DNA from: Lytechinus variegatus
Lineage: Eukaryota > Echinodermata > Echinoidea > Temnopleuroida > Toxopneustidae
Reading direction: 5' to 3'
Length of the DNA: 64,000 nucleotides
NCBI RefSeq assembly: GCF_018143015.1
Contig: NC_054756.1
Span: 13,610,402-13,674,401 of the forward strand
Shown: positions 1 to 11,700 of the stretch, one piece after another
How positions within the stretch are numbered: position 1 is the stretch's first letter
How the letters are laid out: every line of letters begins with the position of its first letter
Notes under the pieces: generated by a model
Databases searched by the model: none
What the model was told of the DNA's origin: nothing
The model's input: only the letters and a program-made list of their open reading frames with translations
Made by a program: the position numbers and the translations under genes

Positions 1-1305
1 TGCCTACTCATAAATCATTTTCATTTAGGGAAGTGCATCCTTTGCAACAAGTGGGCTTGTGTGGAAAGAGAAAATCAAAGAATAAGATCTAAGAAAGTTT
101 GAGAAAGTTGTGAGCATAGGAATATTGCAATCACTAATGCTATGGAGATCCTCCATTGGCAGTGAGAAAAAGATGTGTAATGTCACATGTGAATAACTTT
201 CCCTGTGGGGGACTATAATATACCCCTAAATTGTCCTCTTTTTTTGCTCATTCTTATCCAAAATGACTGTATTCTTGAAAATTCTGTATGACGTGCCCTC
301 CGAGAGGTATTTTAAGTGAATATATGTAATGCCGAAGTTGTTTACATGTGACATGACACATCTTTGTCGCATTTCCGACCGGAGGATCTACATTATGATA
401 ACTTTGTTATTATTTATTCAAATTTTCTTAAATTTTTGTTGATATTTTTCTTTGATTTTTCTGTTTTACTGGTTCTCAAGTGAGTAAAAACATGCCCGGG
501 GTACATGCACATGAAGCCTTCAGCATATTACTCAATTTTTGCAAACTTTATCATGGCTTAATGTTTGTATTTGTGCTAATTCATGAGTCGTGACCTCCCC
601 CCCCCCCCGTCTCCTACGCGGGGCTAGCTGGAGCTATATTATGGCGTGCGTATGAGCTTTAGGTGCCCCTTGCTTGCAGCAGCATGCTGCATGCATGCGC
701 TATTGCATGCATGATAAACAATCACTGCGCGCACGGAACACTTCATTTATGACAACATAATAAAACGGGAAAGAAGTCTCTGCAATAGAAATACGTTCCA
801 GTTATTTTCAGTAAAAATTGTGATCTATTCATTTGTATTTATCCAATTTTTCCTTTCCATCGCGAGCAAGGAATAGTGTTTCCGATCGTGGAGACCATAT
901 TTCTGCTTATAGTGTGAATTTTCAGCAATAATCATGAGAACAAGGTGGGGATCGCCGAATGCTCCGGCATGTTGTTTGTGTTTGGACGTGAGAACAGGAT
1001 CTATCCTCATCGGATTATGGCATTTGGTAAGTCGTATTTCATAATAATATCCCATAGGCCTACATGAAATCACAAAAGATTATTTAGGTACGGTCGATCA
1101 ATTTTACTTTGGTGTAAAAACTTTGCTATACTATCTTGAAATTGGATGCGGGTGGTGGGGGGGGGGGGGGGGGGGGACAGGAGGCTGATATCGTGCCATG
1201 GCATGGCTGGGCATGATGAGCGCATGCAATAATTGGCCACACAATTCTAATGGGGATGCGCACAGTTTCGTGTATCATGGTCATTTGAATTGCACAGGAA
1301 TAAAT

Positions 1306-1660
1306 CGGGGGGGGGGGGGGGGCAGTCAAATATATTGCTGTACACACGCGTGATAAAAAAAACACATTGAAAGAATAAAGCTAAAGGGGTGTTTTTTTTC
1401 AGTTTTGGGCGCAGTCCGCGCGTGGCCCTCGTCATGCTCGTAAAATTAAAAGGGTATGGTACTGCCTGGTAGTGGTATCAAAAACAGATTTTCAAGAAAA
1501 AGGGGTGTTTTTTTTCCTGAAAGACTGGTCAATGGTCGCTGGGTCAAATGCACTCATGGTTTCAATCGTCTCGTGTGTGAAGGATTCATATGCATCTGGT
1601 GCACGCGAATCTTTCACACCCTTTTTACTAAAATAACTATGACTTTACATCGTAGCTAAG
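1306..1660. repeat. Poly-G-bounded repeat family, copy 1 (partial)
   Basis: A G tract is followed by GCAGTCAAATATATTGCTGT, a CACGCGTGA-type motif and an interior with GGGGTGTTTTTTTT and GACTGGTCAATGGTC. The same parts recur in the same order at 5846-6316 and 44414-44847, where both inverted ends are present. Here the right end is not clear. A second pure G tract lies at about 1157-1177. Confidence 0.6.
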
Positions 1661-1832
1661 CATTATATTTATTCTATGACACTTACCGAACCATATGGAT
1701 CGTTTGTTGAATTCTGTTTGGTGTTGTTTTTAATAAAATAAGAGCATTTTTCGTGATCTTCACGTAGATGCCTCTTGATCAGCGTTGATATCAACTTTTG
1801 CCTAAAGAGGGCGCGCGATATTATTTCAAAGT

Positions 1833-2057
1833 CGGTAGGCACTTAAGAACCAAGTTTGAAAGGATACTCGTAAAATTATGTCACTCTTGCCGATGAATAT
1901 TCATTAGATCGTGGTCGTGCGTGTTCAATACACACTGAGTGCATGCATGCAGAGAGTTTTTATTGAACACGCACGACCACGATCTAATGATTATTCATCG
2001 CGAGAGTGACGTAATTTTACGAGTGTCCTTTCAAACTTGGTTCTTAAGTGCCTACCG
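1833..2057. repeat. 225-bp palindromic MITE
   Basis: The left arm starts CGGTAGGCACTTAAGAACC and the right arm ends with its complement. The arms are about 100 bp and nearly perfect, around a loop of about 25 bp containing GCATGCATGC. No protein is encoded. The structure is that of a foldback MITE; no convincing target-site duplication was found. Confidence 0.75.
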
Positions 2058-2684
2058 TACCTTTTGTTTACGGCGTTGCAAGCTAGCTGCATTCTAGGCG
2101 ATCAACATTATTTTCTTGCTCGTTCAATCCACTTTCATCATCATCTTGTCAAAAGATGGCGTACTTTACCAATAAGTATATACATGAGATGCAACCTGTT
2201 GATTTTTGGTACAATTTCCTATTATGCGCTGACGACTTGAATTGAGAATGTTCGATACGAAAAATTGCTTTTCGATTGTTGTTTGCGTACTTTCCACCGC
2301 AGTATTAAGGACGGATCGAACGGAGTATCCTGGTTGAGACTTGGAGGTAAGCGATAAAAACACTTTTATAAATAATTTCCAATTCATTGAAAAAAAAAGT
2401 TAAATCATAAAAACAAATTTCCATTAGTGGAGAAATACTCAAATGTTTGGCGCTTTTCATTCCCTCACATTCGTGTGATGAATGAAAACGTCAAAGTCCA
2501 CTATGAAACCACATGCGTGGTTAATACGCATATTTATGCTAATACGCATATTTATGCTAATTTGGGGCACCTAATTTGCATAATTTGTAAAATGGGTGTT
2601 ACGTAAGAGACAATTATAAAAGCTCATAGAAAATGAAAACAAAACTTTAGACATAGGTGGGACATGGACCCCCAACATTTTATT

Positions 2685-3291
2685 AAAGGACAAGTCCACC
2701 CCAACAAAAACTTGATTTGAATGAAAAGAGAGAAATTCAACAAGCATAACACTGAAAATTTCATCAAAATTGGATGTAAAATAAGAAAGTTATTGCATTT
2801 CAAAGTTTCGCTTCATTTCACAAAACAGTTACATGTATATGCACATCTCAGTCGGTATGTAAATGAGGAACTGATGACATCACTCACTCACTAATTCTTT
2901 TGTATTTTATTATATGAAATATTTTTATTTTCTCGTCATTGTCATGTGAAATGAAGTTTCATTCCTCCCTGAACCCGTGGAATTCCATTATTTTAACATT
3001 TTGTGCTTCAGGCAAGGAGGTCCTAATTGTCAAATTCGTAAAAATTGAAATATTGTATAATTCAAACAATCAATAACAAAAGAAATAGTGAGTGAGTGAC
3101 ATCATCGACTCTCTCATTTGGATGTAACTGGCTCGTTCATATAACTATTTTGTTAAAAATAAGCGAAACTTTGAACTGTCATAACTTTAAAATATTTTAC
3201 ATCTGATTTTGATGAAATTTTCAGCATTGTGCTTGTCTGATTTTTGTCTGTTGATTCAAATCAACATTTTTCTGAGGTGGACTTGACCTTT
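2685..3291 (+). repeat. 607-bp inverted-repeat MITE, family B copy 1
   Basis: The ends AAAGGACAAGTCCACC and GGTGGACTTGACCTTT are inverted copies. Subterminal parts (TTTCATCAAAATTGGATG and its counterpart) are also inverted across the element. A second, opposite-orientation copy lies at 21597-22203, on the far side of the foldback element in the same gene. Typical non-autonomous DNA transposon; no ORF. Confidence 0.75.
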
Positions 3292-3626
3292 GATTTTTTG
3301 GGAAAAAGTGGTGTCATCTAATTAATTATGCATATTAGGTCTTGTCCAAGGATGGAATGTCCCACGTAACATTTTGAGGATGTTTTTTAAGTTATTTCTC
3401 ATAATACAATACTTGTATTGTTGCATCTCTGGGAAGTTCTAATTTATTAAACTTGTATGAAAATGTGATACCACAAAAAGTTTCAAATTAGAGTGTACTT
3501 TTTAATTAAAAGTTCATTACAAAATTGTTACGTATGGGACAACATGTTACGTATGGGACATTTACACACAATGTCAATGGGGAGATTTTTATACAAAATA
3601 AATGGGGAAAAAACTAATTTCAAGAG

Positions 3627-4463
3627 TAGGCCCGTTTTGAAAGTCCATTTTTGATGCACGTGTACACGGCATGTTTTTCGGTCGTGTACATGTTGTAAAC
3701 ACTGTGAGAGCAAGTTATGTTTTCATGTCGACACGGACCCGCATCAACATGTCATAAAAAGGGGTCTATATAGCCTAAGTCACGGTTTTAAAGCTTACCT
3801 GAGAAGTTTGAAGTATCAATCCACAAACATTTGTGCAAATTAAAAAGTTTACTCGACTTAGCAGCGCATTAAATTAACAAAGAATGCAAAAGAAAATCAG
3901 TGCAGAGCCCTAGCTAGCGCCGACGCTCGTTGGATTTTGTATACTGTACCGTACGTGCATGCACAGATCGCTGCAGAATTAAGTGTAACTGAAGTTATCG
4001 ATTGATTTTCATTATTTTATTGCCAATTTGAGGAGCGTTTGTCACAGGCTTGTAGCACATGTGTACGAGCGTATAACATGTAAGTTGTATGTAGCAATGA
4101 TCGCTGTCACAATTGGTGATTCTCAAATTGGCTCTGAGTGTGAGAGCAATGCTTTCGAGACCGGAGCAGACCCATTTCGTGGTACAAAAACTTGAGTCTC
4201 CAGAATGAATGTGGATTAAATCGGCGATTTTGGAAGTGAACTCACTCTAGATTAATTGAAATATATTGACATATTAGTAATTAAAACATGTGCAGTGTCT
4301 GAGAACTAAGATTTAATGTGAGGCTGTGAGCTTGTTCACTGACTTTGTAGTCCCATGCAAGCTTTATGCAGATGCTACCGTGTACACGGTGATGGAATTT
4401 AGTGCACGTGCACTGACTTGACCGTGCGTGTACACGTGTACCCGTGTACCCGAAACGGGCCTA
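3627..4463. mobile_element. Possible non-autonomous DNA element with TAGGCCCGTTT ends
   Basis: The segment is bounded by TAGGCCCGTTTTG on the left and CGAAACGGGCCTA on the right, an inverted repeat of about 11 bp with TA at the outer edge, as in Tc1/mariner-type insertions. Both subterminal regions are rich in GTACACG-type motifs. No transposase frame is visible. The boundaries rest only on the inverted repeat. Confidence 0.45.
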
Positions 4464-5649
4464 TTTATTTGCCTTTTCTTTTATAGTTTTTAAAGACTGA
4501 TTTGTTATGAATACTGATTAATGGAAACAATTGAAGTGAAAAAATTGTGAAAATGGAAAAATATGAAAAAAATTGAATAGAAATATATAAATTCATGAAA
4601 CCATGAAAAATAATGAAAAAAATGTAAAAATGGCTAATTTCCTTTTCAGTCATATCAAATACAATGTATGTCTCAATAGAACATTTTAAAAGAAATAAAC
4701 TTTTTTTATTTCCATATTTTGAATTATTTCATTTTTTTAAATATGGGGAAAATTGTGTACGTTTTCTATGGGTACGAAATGTCCAATAAGTAACATGTCA
4801 TTAATTTGTTTAATTAGAGTCTGTAATTAGAGGGATTTGGCTTATGACATGAAACGCCTTAGATGTACATGTACATGTACGAGAGTATTGGGACTTCTGA
4901 ACACTAAGTTACAAGTTGTCAAATGAAATACTTTCAGAGAATTCTCAACTTGAAAAAAATGTTTTAAAAATTGTCTTTTTTCTGCGTCCCATACATTGTA
5001 CGTAACGGCACATCTTTTCTCTCTAAAAGATCAAGGTCATATGTCACTATTTTGTGCATGATTGTTCTTCTGCTAGATATCTACCATCATGAGGGTATTC
5101 AATCTGATCAAAGTTATTTAACACTCTATTTTTTCAGGTCATTTAAGCCTCTGAAATGTCCCATGTACATGTATGTAACGTGCACAAATTCTTGGACTTG
5201 CCCTCAAGCAGAAATATTTTTCGACAGTTATATCGTCATTTGCTTAAAGATCTGTACCAATGTTAAAATGTGGAAAAATCTTCAGGATATTACAAATCTA
5301 TAATTTTACAGGATTTTTTTGTTAAGTGTTAACTTTGTTTTTTTGATATACACTGTAGATCTAGGTACATGTATCATGCCATACATGTAGGCTATATGAA
5401 GCATTATTAAAATGTTGCTATGTCGGGTGATGTTCATCTTCCTCCAATCCTTTCCCTGAACTATTCTTTATTTTGCCTGACAATAACCAAAAGTAGGGGT
5501 TGGATATATGTAAGTACTGTAAGTAGCAGTGACAATGTTGAGTTTTATCCTGGTTAGCTGACCAGCATTCTTTCCAAGAATCTTTGATGTGGCATTAATC
5601 GTGTTTATGACAAATCCCCATATCTTCTTTCTCTCTTCATGTTATTCAG

Positions 5650-5779
5650 ATGGGTCAGATGTTTGCCATGCTGCTGATCGCTTCCATGATCATGAGAGGA
5701 GGTGACAATGCTGTGATGAACATGGATTTAGATGACCCACCACAGGTTCCATTCAGTGCAAACAGTCAACATGATGCAT
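5650..5779 (+). CDS. LAPTM4: LAPTM4 exon A (TM1 end and luminal loop)
   Basis: Acceptor TTATTCAG precedes ATGGGTCAG; donor is T|GTAAGT. It encodes MGQMFAMLLIAS (end of TM1) and an acidic luminal loop ending in SQHDA. The leading ATG is probably not the initiator, because a membrane segment starts upstream in the family. The exon is 130 bp, entering in phase 0 and leaving in phase 1. Confidence 0.85.
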
Positions 5780-8700
5780 GTAAGTTTGACAAATGATGAT
5801 GATGGTGATGACAGTGATGATGATGTTGATGATGCTGATGATGCCGGGGGGGGGGGTGCAGTCAATTATATTGCTGTACACACGTGTGACCAAAAAAAAT
5901 GCGTTTAAAGGGGTGTTTTTTCAGTTATGGACATGGGCCGTGCACTCGTTAAGGTTACCTCAAAACTGATTCCTTTTTTTTTAAAGGGGTAGTTTTGAAA
6001 GACTGGTCAATGGTCAATCGCAGGGTCAAACATATTTAGGGTATGTTTTTTTCCAAATGTTTTTTAAGACTAGCCAAACATGTTTAGGGTATTTTTTTCC
6101 CCCAAGCTTTTTCCAAGGGGTCATATTCTGGCAAAAACTTGTTCAGGGGCCAAAATGTGTAAATTAAACCTGCGAAAAACTTGTTTAGGGGGTTCTTTTG
6201 CACACAGAGAAAAACTCGTTTTTAATAGCCCATGTTTGGAAATAATTTAGCCACGTGTGTGTACAGCAATACATTTGACTGCCTCCCCCTCCCCCCCCCC
6301 CCCCCCCCCCCCCCCCGGGTGATGTTGATAATAATGATGATGATGATGAATTGATCGTTTAAAGCTGTATGATCAATGGACTGAATGATAATAGACTGAC
6401 TGTGGTGCATGAGACTTTATTAGTCAAATTGGTAATTGGACTACTGGTTAACGGTTATTACCAAGATCTGTGGATAATTGAGCAGGTGGTATTTTGTCCA
6501 AATTGATGTACATGTAAACAATGAAGCCGTTTATTGGAACAGGTTCTATCCTCAATTCAATACCTGACTGCTATTTCATTAAAAGTACATGTATATGTTG
6601 CACGGATCAGTGAGTGGTGGTGTTCACAGCTTAACATCTTCAAACGCTCCCCTGCCCCTATGAAAGGAAAGGAAATCTTGATGGTGGCTTAGTGCAATTT
6701 AAGAGATAGAGAATGGCCTCTGTTACATGCACAGAATAACCAAATTTAATACCAATGTCGGATTGCATTCAACACCAAAAGCTATTGAAATTTGTAATGA
6801 ACAGGGCTCACTGCTCAGTATTTCGAATTTGCAATCAATTGCTATTAAAATACAATTTAGCAATCATTACGGATATCAACTAATGGCCAATCAAGATCAT
6901 TGGTGCATGCTTTATTTTATTCAAACACTATTAAGAGTCGATCAGTATTGCCCTTGCATAAATGGAATCCATTGCAAACCTGCAACCAGATACTCTCATT
7001 CATTCCATATTACAACATGTTTTGTTTACAGTAAAGTTCTGTACATGCACACCATCTGTGCAGTAATTTTACAGGGATAAATGAAAAATCAATTTTTTGA
7101 AGTGCAGACTTAGAGGTGTTCGTTAATCATTGCTATGATTTCTTTTTTCTTAGGGATCTACTGAGCTAAAAAAAGCAAATAAAGTTTTGGTTTGCTGTAT
7201 ATTATCGTTCATTCGTTCTAAATTTTTTGCGTTGTTGGCTTAATGTTTGATGAACATCAATGGTATATGTAGGGGAAGGCGGGGTAAGTTGAGCATAGGG
7301 GCAAGTTGAGCCACCAGCCCCAGGCCAATAATGAATGAGTCAGACATTGTGGTGGTGTCATGTATTGATGACCCATAGCATAACCCCTAACCCCACCACA
7401 TTGTTTTCAACTTTGAAACAAAAAGTAGTTTTTTAGAGGGAAAAATATGAATTTCAGCCAAAAAAGTAAAAAAGAGTGTGAAATAGATAAGTGCTTTATA
7501 AATACACACGTCTTTAAATATAATAAAGACATATAACAACATTATTAATCAAGGTATGGATCCTCATTCTTGTCATAGTCTTTTATATGATGGATGCATA
7601 ATAAATGTGTGAATACAAAATTATCGCACTAAGTTCGGACTGGGGTAAGTTGAGCCAAACAGCATGGGGCAAGTTGAGCCATGGTAATTCCTATGGTAAT
7701 GTATCTTAAAAAACAAACCATAAAAATTGATTGAAATGCTTGCTGAAAGGAGCAAATTTACATGACTGCTCTTTTCCTTTTAAAGGATGTTAGTATTTAT
7801 AGAGAATTAGCAAGTGAAAAAACTATAAACAAAAATTGACATTATTAATCTCCCCTCATACATTTTGTACATAGTTTTTGTGGCTCAACTTACCCCAGAA
7901 GGTGGCTCAAACTTACCCCATATATGGGGCAAGTTGAGCCATTTGACATCGTTTTTTTCAAAGGTCACGGTGACTTTCAGTGTGGGGATAGAAAGTTATA
8001 TATAGGTGGAAAATATTTCAGAAGAATTAAATTTCAAGGCAAGGTACTTATTTCGACAAGATTATTAATCATATCAATTCTAACATGCAAAAAGCAAAAA
8101 CTGTCACAACTTACCCCGCCTTCCCCTACACATATTCAAATCATGCCAAATTTATTTCAGTCATTGAAATATTAATTGTGCAGGGTATACAGGATTAGGC
8201 GGGGTCCACCCGCCAGTCATAAGGACCACTGGTCATAATACCCGCTAGTTATAAGGACCGCTAGTCATAATAGTCATAAGGGTCGCTATTCATAAGGGGC
8301 TTTGTTCATAGAGGTCGCAAGTCATAATCAACGATGGGGTTCGCCATTCATAATCAAACAAGAGGGTCGCTAGTCATAATAAAGGAAGAGGGTCGCCAGT
8401 CATAAGGAGGAAAAGGGTTCGTTGATCATAAGGGTCGCCATTCATAATAGTGGATGAGGGTCGCCAGTCATAATAGTAGAAGGGGTTCGCCAGTCATAAT
8501 GGTAGATGAGGGTCGCTATTCATAATAGTAGAAAGGGTTCGCCAATCATAATAATGGATGAGGGTCGCCAGTCATAATAGTAGAAGGGGTTCGCCAGTCA
8601 TAATGGTAGATGAGGGTCGTTAGTCATAATAGTAGATGGGGTTCGCCAGTCATAATAATGGATGAGGGTCGCCAGTCATAATATTAGAAGGGGTTCGCCA

Positions 8701-11700
8701 GTCATAATGGCAGATGAGGGTCGCTAGTTATAATAGTAGATGGGGTTCGCCAGTCATAATAATAGATGAGGGTCGCCAGTCATAATATTAGAAGGGGTTC
8801 GCCAGTCATAATGGCAGATGAGGGTCGCTAGTCATAACAGTAGATGGGGTTCGCCAGTCATAATGGTAGATGAGGGTCGCTATTCATAATAGTAGAAAGG
8901 GTTCGCCAATTATAATAATGGATGAGGGTTGCCAGTCATAATAGTAGAAGGGGTTCGCCAGTCATAATGGTAGAGGAGGGTCGCTATTCATAATAGTAGA
9001 AAGGGTTCGCCAATCATAATAATGGATGAGGGTCGCCAGTCATAATAGTAGAAGGGGTTCGCCAGTCATAATGGTAGATGAGGGTCGTTAGTCATAATAG
9101 TAGATGGGGTTCGCCAGTCATAATAATGGATGAGGGTCGCCAGTCATAATATTAGAAGGGGTTCGCCAGTCATAATGGCAGATGAGGGTCGCTAGTTATA
9201 ATAGTAGATGGGGTTCGCCAGTCATAATAATAGATGAGGGTCGCCAGTCATAATATTAGAAGGGGTTCGCCAGTCATAATGGCAGATGAGGGTCGCTAGT
9301 CATAACAGTAGATGGGGTTCGCCAGTCATAATGGTAGATGAGGGTCGCTATTCATAATAGTAGAAAGGGTTCGCCAATTATAATAATGGATGAGGGTCGC
9401 CAGTCATAATAGTACAAGGGGTTCGCCAGTCATAATGGTAGATGAGGGTCGTTAGTCATAATAGTAGATGGGGTTCGCCAGTCATAATAATGGATGAGGG
9501 TCGCCAGTCATAATACTAGAAGGGGTTCGCCAGTCATAATGGCAGATGAGGGTCGCTAGTCATAATAGTAGATGGGGTTCGCCAGTCATAATAATAGATG
9601 AGGGTCGCCAGTCATAATATTAGAAGGGGTTCGCCAGTCATAATGGCAGATGAGGGTCGCTAGTCATAATAGTAGATGGGGTTCGCCAGTCATAATAGTG
9701 GATGAGGGTCGCTATTCATAATAGTAGAAAGGGTTCGCTAGTCATAATAATGGATGAGGGTCGCCAGTCATAATATTAAAAGGGGTTCGCCAGTCATAAT
9801 GGCAGATGAGGGTCGCCAGTCATAATAGTAGAAGGGGTTCGCCAGTCATAATGGTTGATGAGGGTCGCTATTCATAATAGTAGAAAGGGTTCGCCAGTCA
9901 TAATAATGGATGAGGGTCGCCAGTCATAATAGTAGAAGGGGTTCGCCAGTCATAATGGTAGATGAGGGTCGTTAGTCATAATAGTAGATGGGGTTCGCCA
10001 GTCATAATAATGGATGAGGGTCGCCAGTCATAATATTAGAAGGGGTTCGCCAGTCATAATGGCAGATGAGGGTCGCTAGTCATAATAGTAGATGGGGTTC
10101 GCCAGTCATAATAATAGATGAGGGTCGCCAGTCATAATATTAGAAGGGGTTCGCCAGTCATAATGGCTGATGAGGGTCGCTAGTCGTAATAGTAGATGGG
10201 GTTCGCAAGTCATAATAATAGATGAGGGTCGCCAGTCATAATATTAGAAGGGGTTCGCCTGACATAATGGCAGATGAGGGTCGCTAGTCATAACAGTAGA
10301 TGGGGTTCGCCAGTCATAATAGTGGATGAGGGTCGCTGTTCATAATAGTAGAAAGGGTTCGCCAGTCATAATAATGGATGAGGGTCGCCAGTCATAATAG
10401 TAAAAGGGGTTCGCCAGTCATAATGGTAGATGAGGGTCGCTCGTCATAATAGTAGCTGGGGTTCGCCAGTCATAATGGTAGATGAGGGTCGCTATTCATA
10501 ATAGTAGAAAGGGTTCGCCAATCATAATAATGGATGAGGGTCGCCAGTCATAATAGTAGATGGGGTTCGCCAGTCATAATGGTAGATAAGGGTCGCTATT
10601 CATAATAGTAGAAAGGGTTCGCTAGTCATAATAATAGATGAGGGTCGCCAGTCATAATAGTTGAAGGGGTACGCCAGTCATAATGGTAGATGAGGGTCGC
10701 TATTCATAATAGTAGAAGGGGTTCGCCAGTCATAATAGTGGATGAGGGTCGCTATTCATAATAATAGAAAGGGTTCGCCAGTCATAATAATGGATGAGGG
10801 TCGCCAGTCATAATATTAGAAGGGGTTCGCCAGTCATAATGGCAGATGAGGGTCGGTAGTCATAATAGTAGAAGGGGTTCGCCAGTCATAATGGTAGATG
10901 AGGGTCGTTAGTCATAATAGTAGATGGGGTTCGCCAGTCATAATAATGGATGAGGGTCGCCAGTCATAATAGTAGAAGGGGTTCGCCAGTCATAATGGTA
11001 GATGAGGGTCGTTAGTCATAATAGTAGATGGGGTTCGCCAGTCATAATAATGGATGAGGGTCGCCAGTCATAATATTAGAAGGGGTTCGCCAGTCATAAT
11101 GGCAGATGAGGGTCGCTAGTCATAATAGTAGATGGGGTTCGCCAGTCATAATAATAGATGAGGGTCGCCAGTCATAATATTAGAAGGGGTTCGCCAGTCA
11201 TAATGGCAGATGAGGGTCGCTAGTCATAATAGTAGATGGGGTTCGCCAGTCATAATAGTGGATGAGGGTCGCTATTCTTAATAGTAGAAAGGGTTCGCCA
11301 GTCATAATAATGGATGAGGGTCGCCAGTCATAATATTAAAAGGGGTTCGCCAGTCATAATGGTAGAAGAGGGTCGCTAGTCATAATAGTAGATGGGGTTC
11401 GCCAGTCATAATGGTAGATAAGGGTCGCTATTCATAATAGTAGAAAGGGTTCGCTAGTCATAATAATAGATGAGGGTCGCCAGTCATAATAGTTGAAGGG
11501 GTACGCCAGTCATAATGGTAGATGAGGGTCGCTATTCATAATAATAGAAAGGGTTCGTCAGTCATAATAATGGATGAGGGTCGCCAGTCATAATAGTAGA
11601 AGGGGTTCGCCAGTCATAATGGTAGATGAGGGTCGCTAGTCATAATAGTAGATGGGGTTCGCCAGTCATAATGGTGGATAAGGGTCGCTATTCATAATAG

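Larger units (their letters stand above)
1..5649 (+). other. Intron sequence 5' of the first visible LAPTM4 exon
   Basis: No coding exon could be recognised here. The exon at 5650 starts with a good acceptor (pyrimidine tract ending in ATTCAG) and begins inside the first membrane segment, so this stretch is most simply intron, with the 5' exon outside the window. It holds poly-G tracts, a palindromic MITE (1833-2057), a 607-bp repeat (2685-3291) and a possible inverted-repeat element (3627-4463). Two 18-bp copies of an ATACGCATATTTATGCTA-type repeat lie near 2525-2562. The open frames here are short and resemble no family. Confidence 0.6.

Noticed and set aside
5650-5652. ATG at 5650 as LAPTM4 start codon
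   Set aside because: It directly follows a strong splice acceptor and would cut TM1 in half; the family has about 30 more residues upstream.
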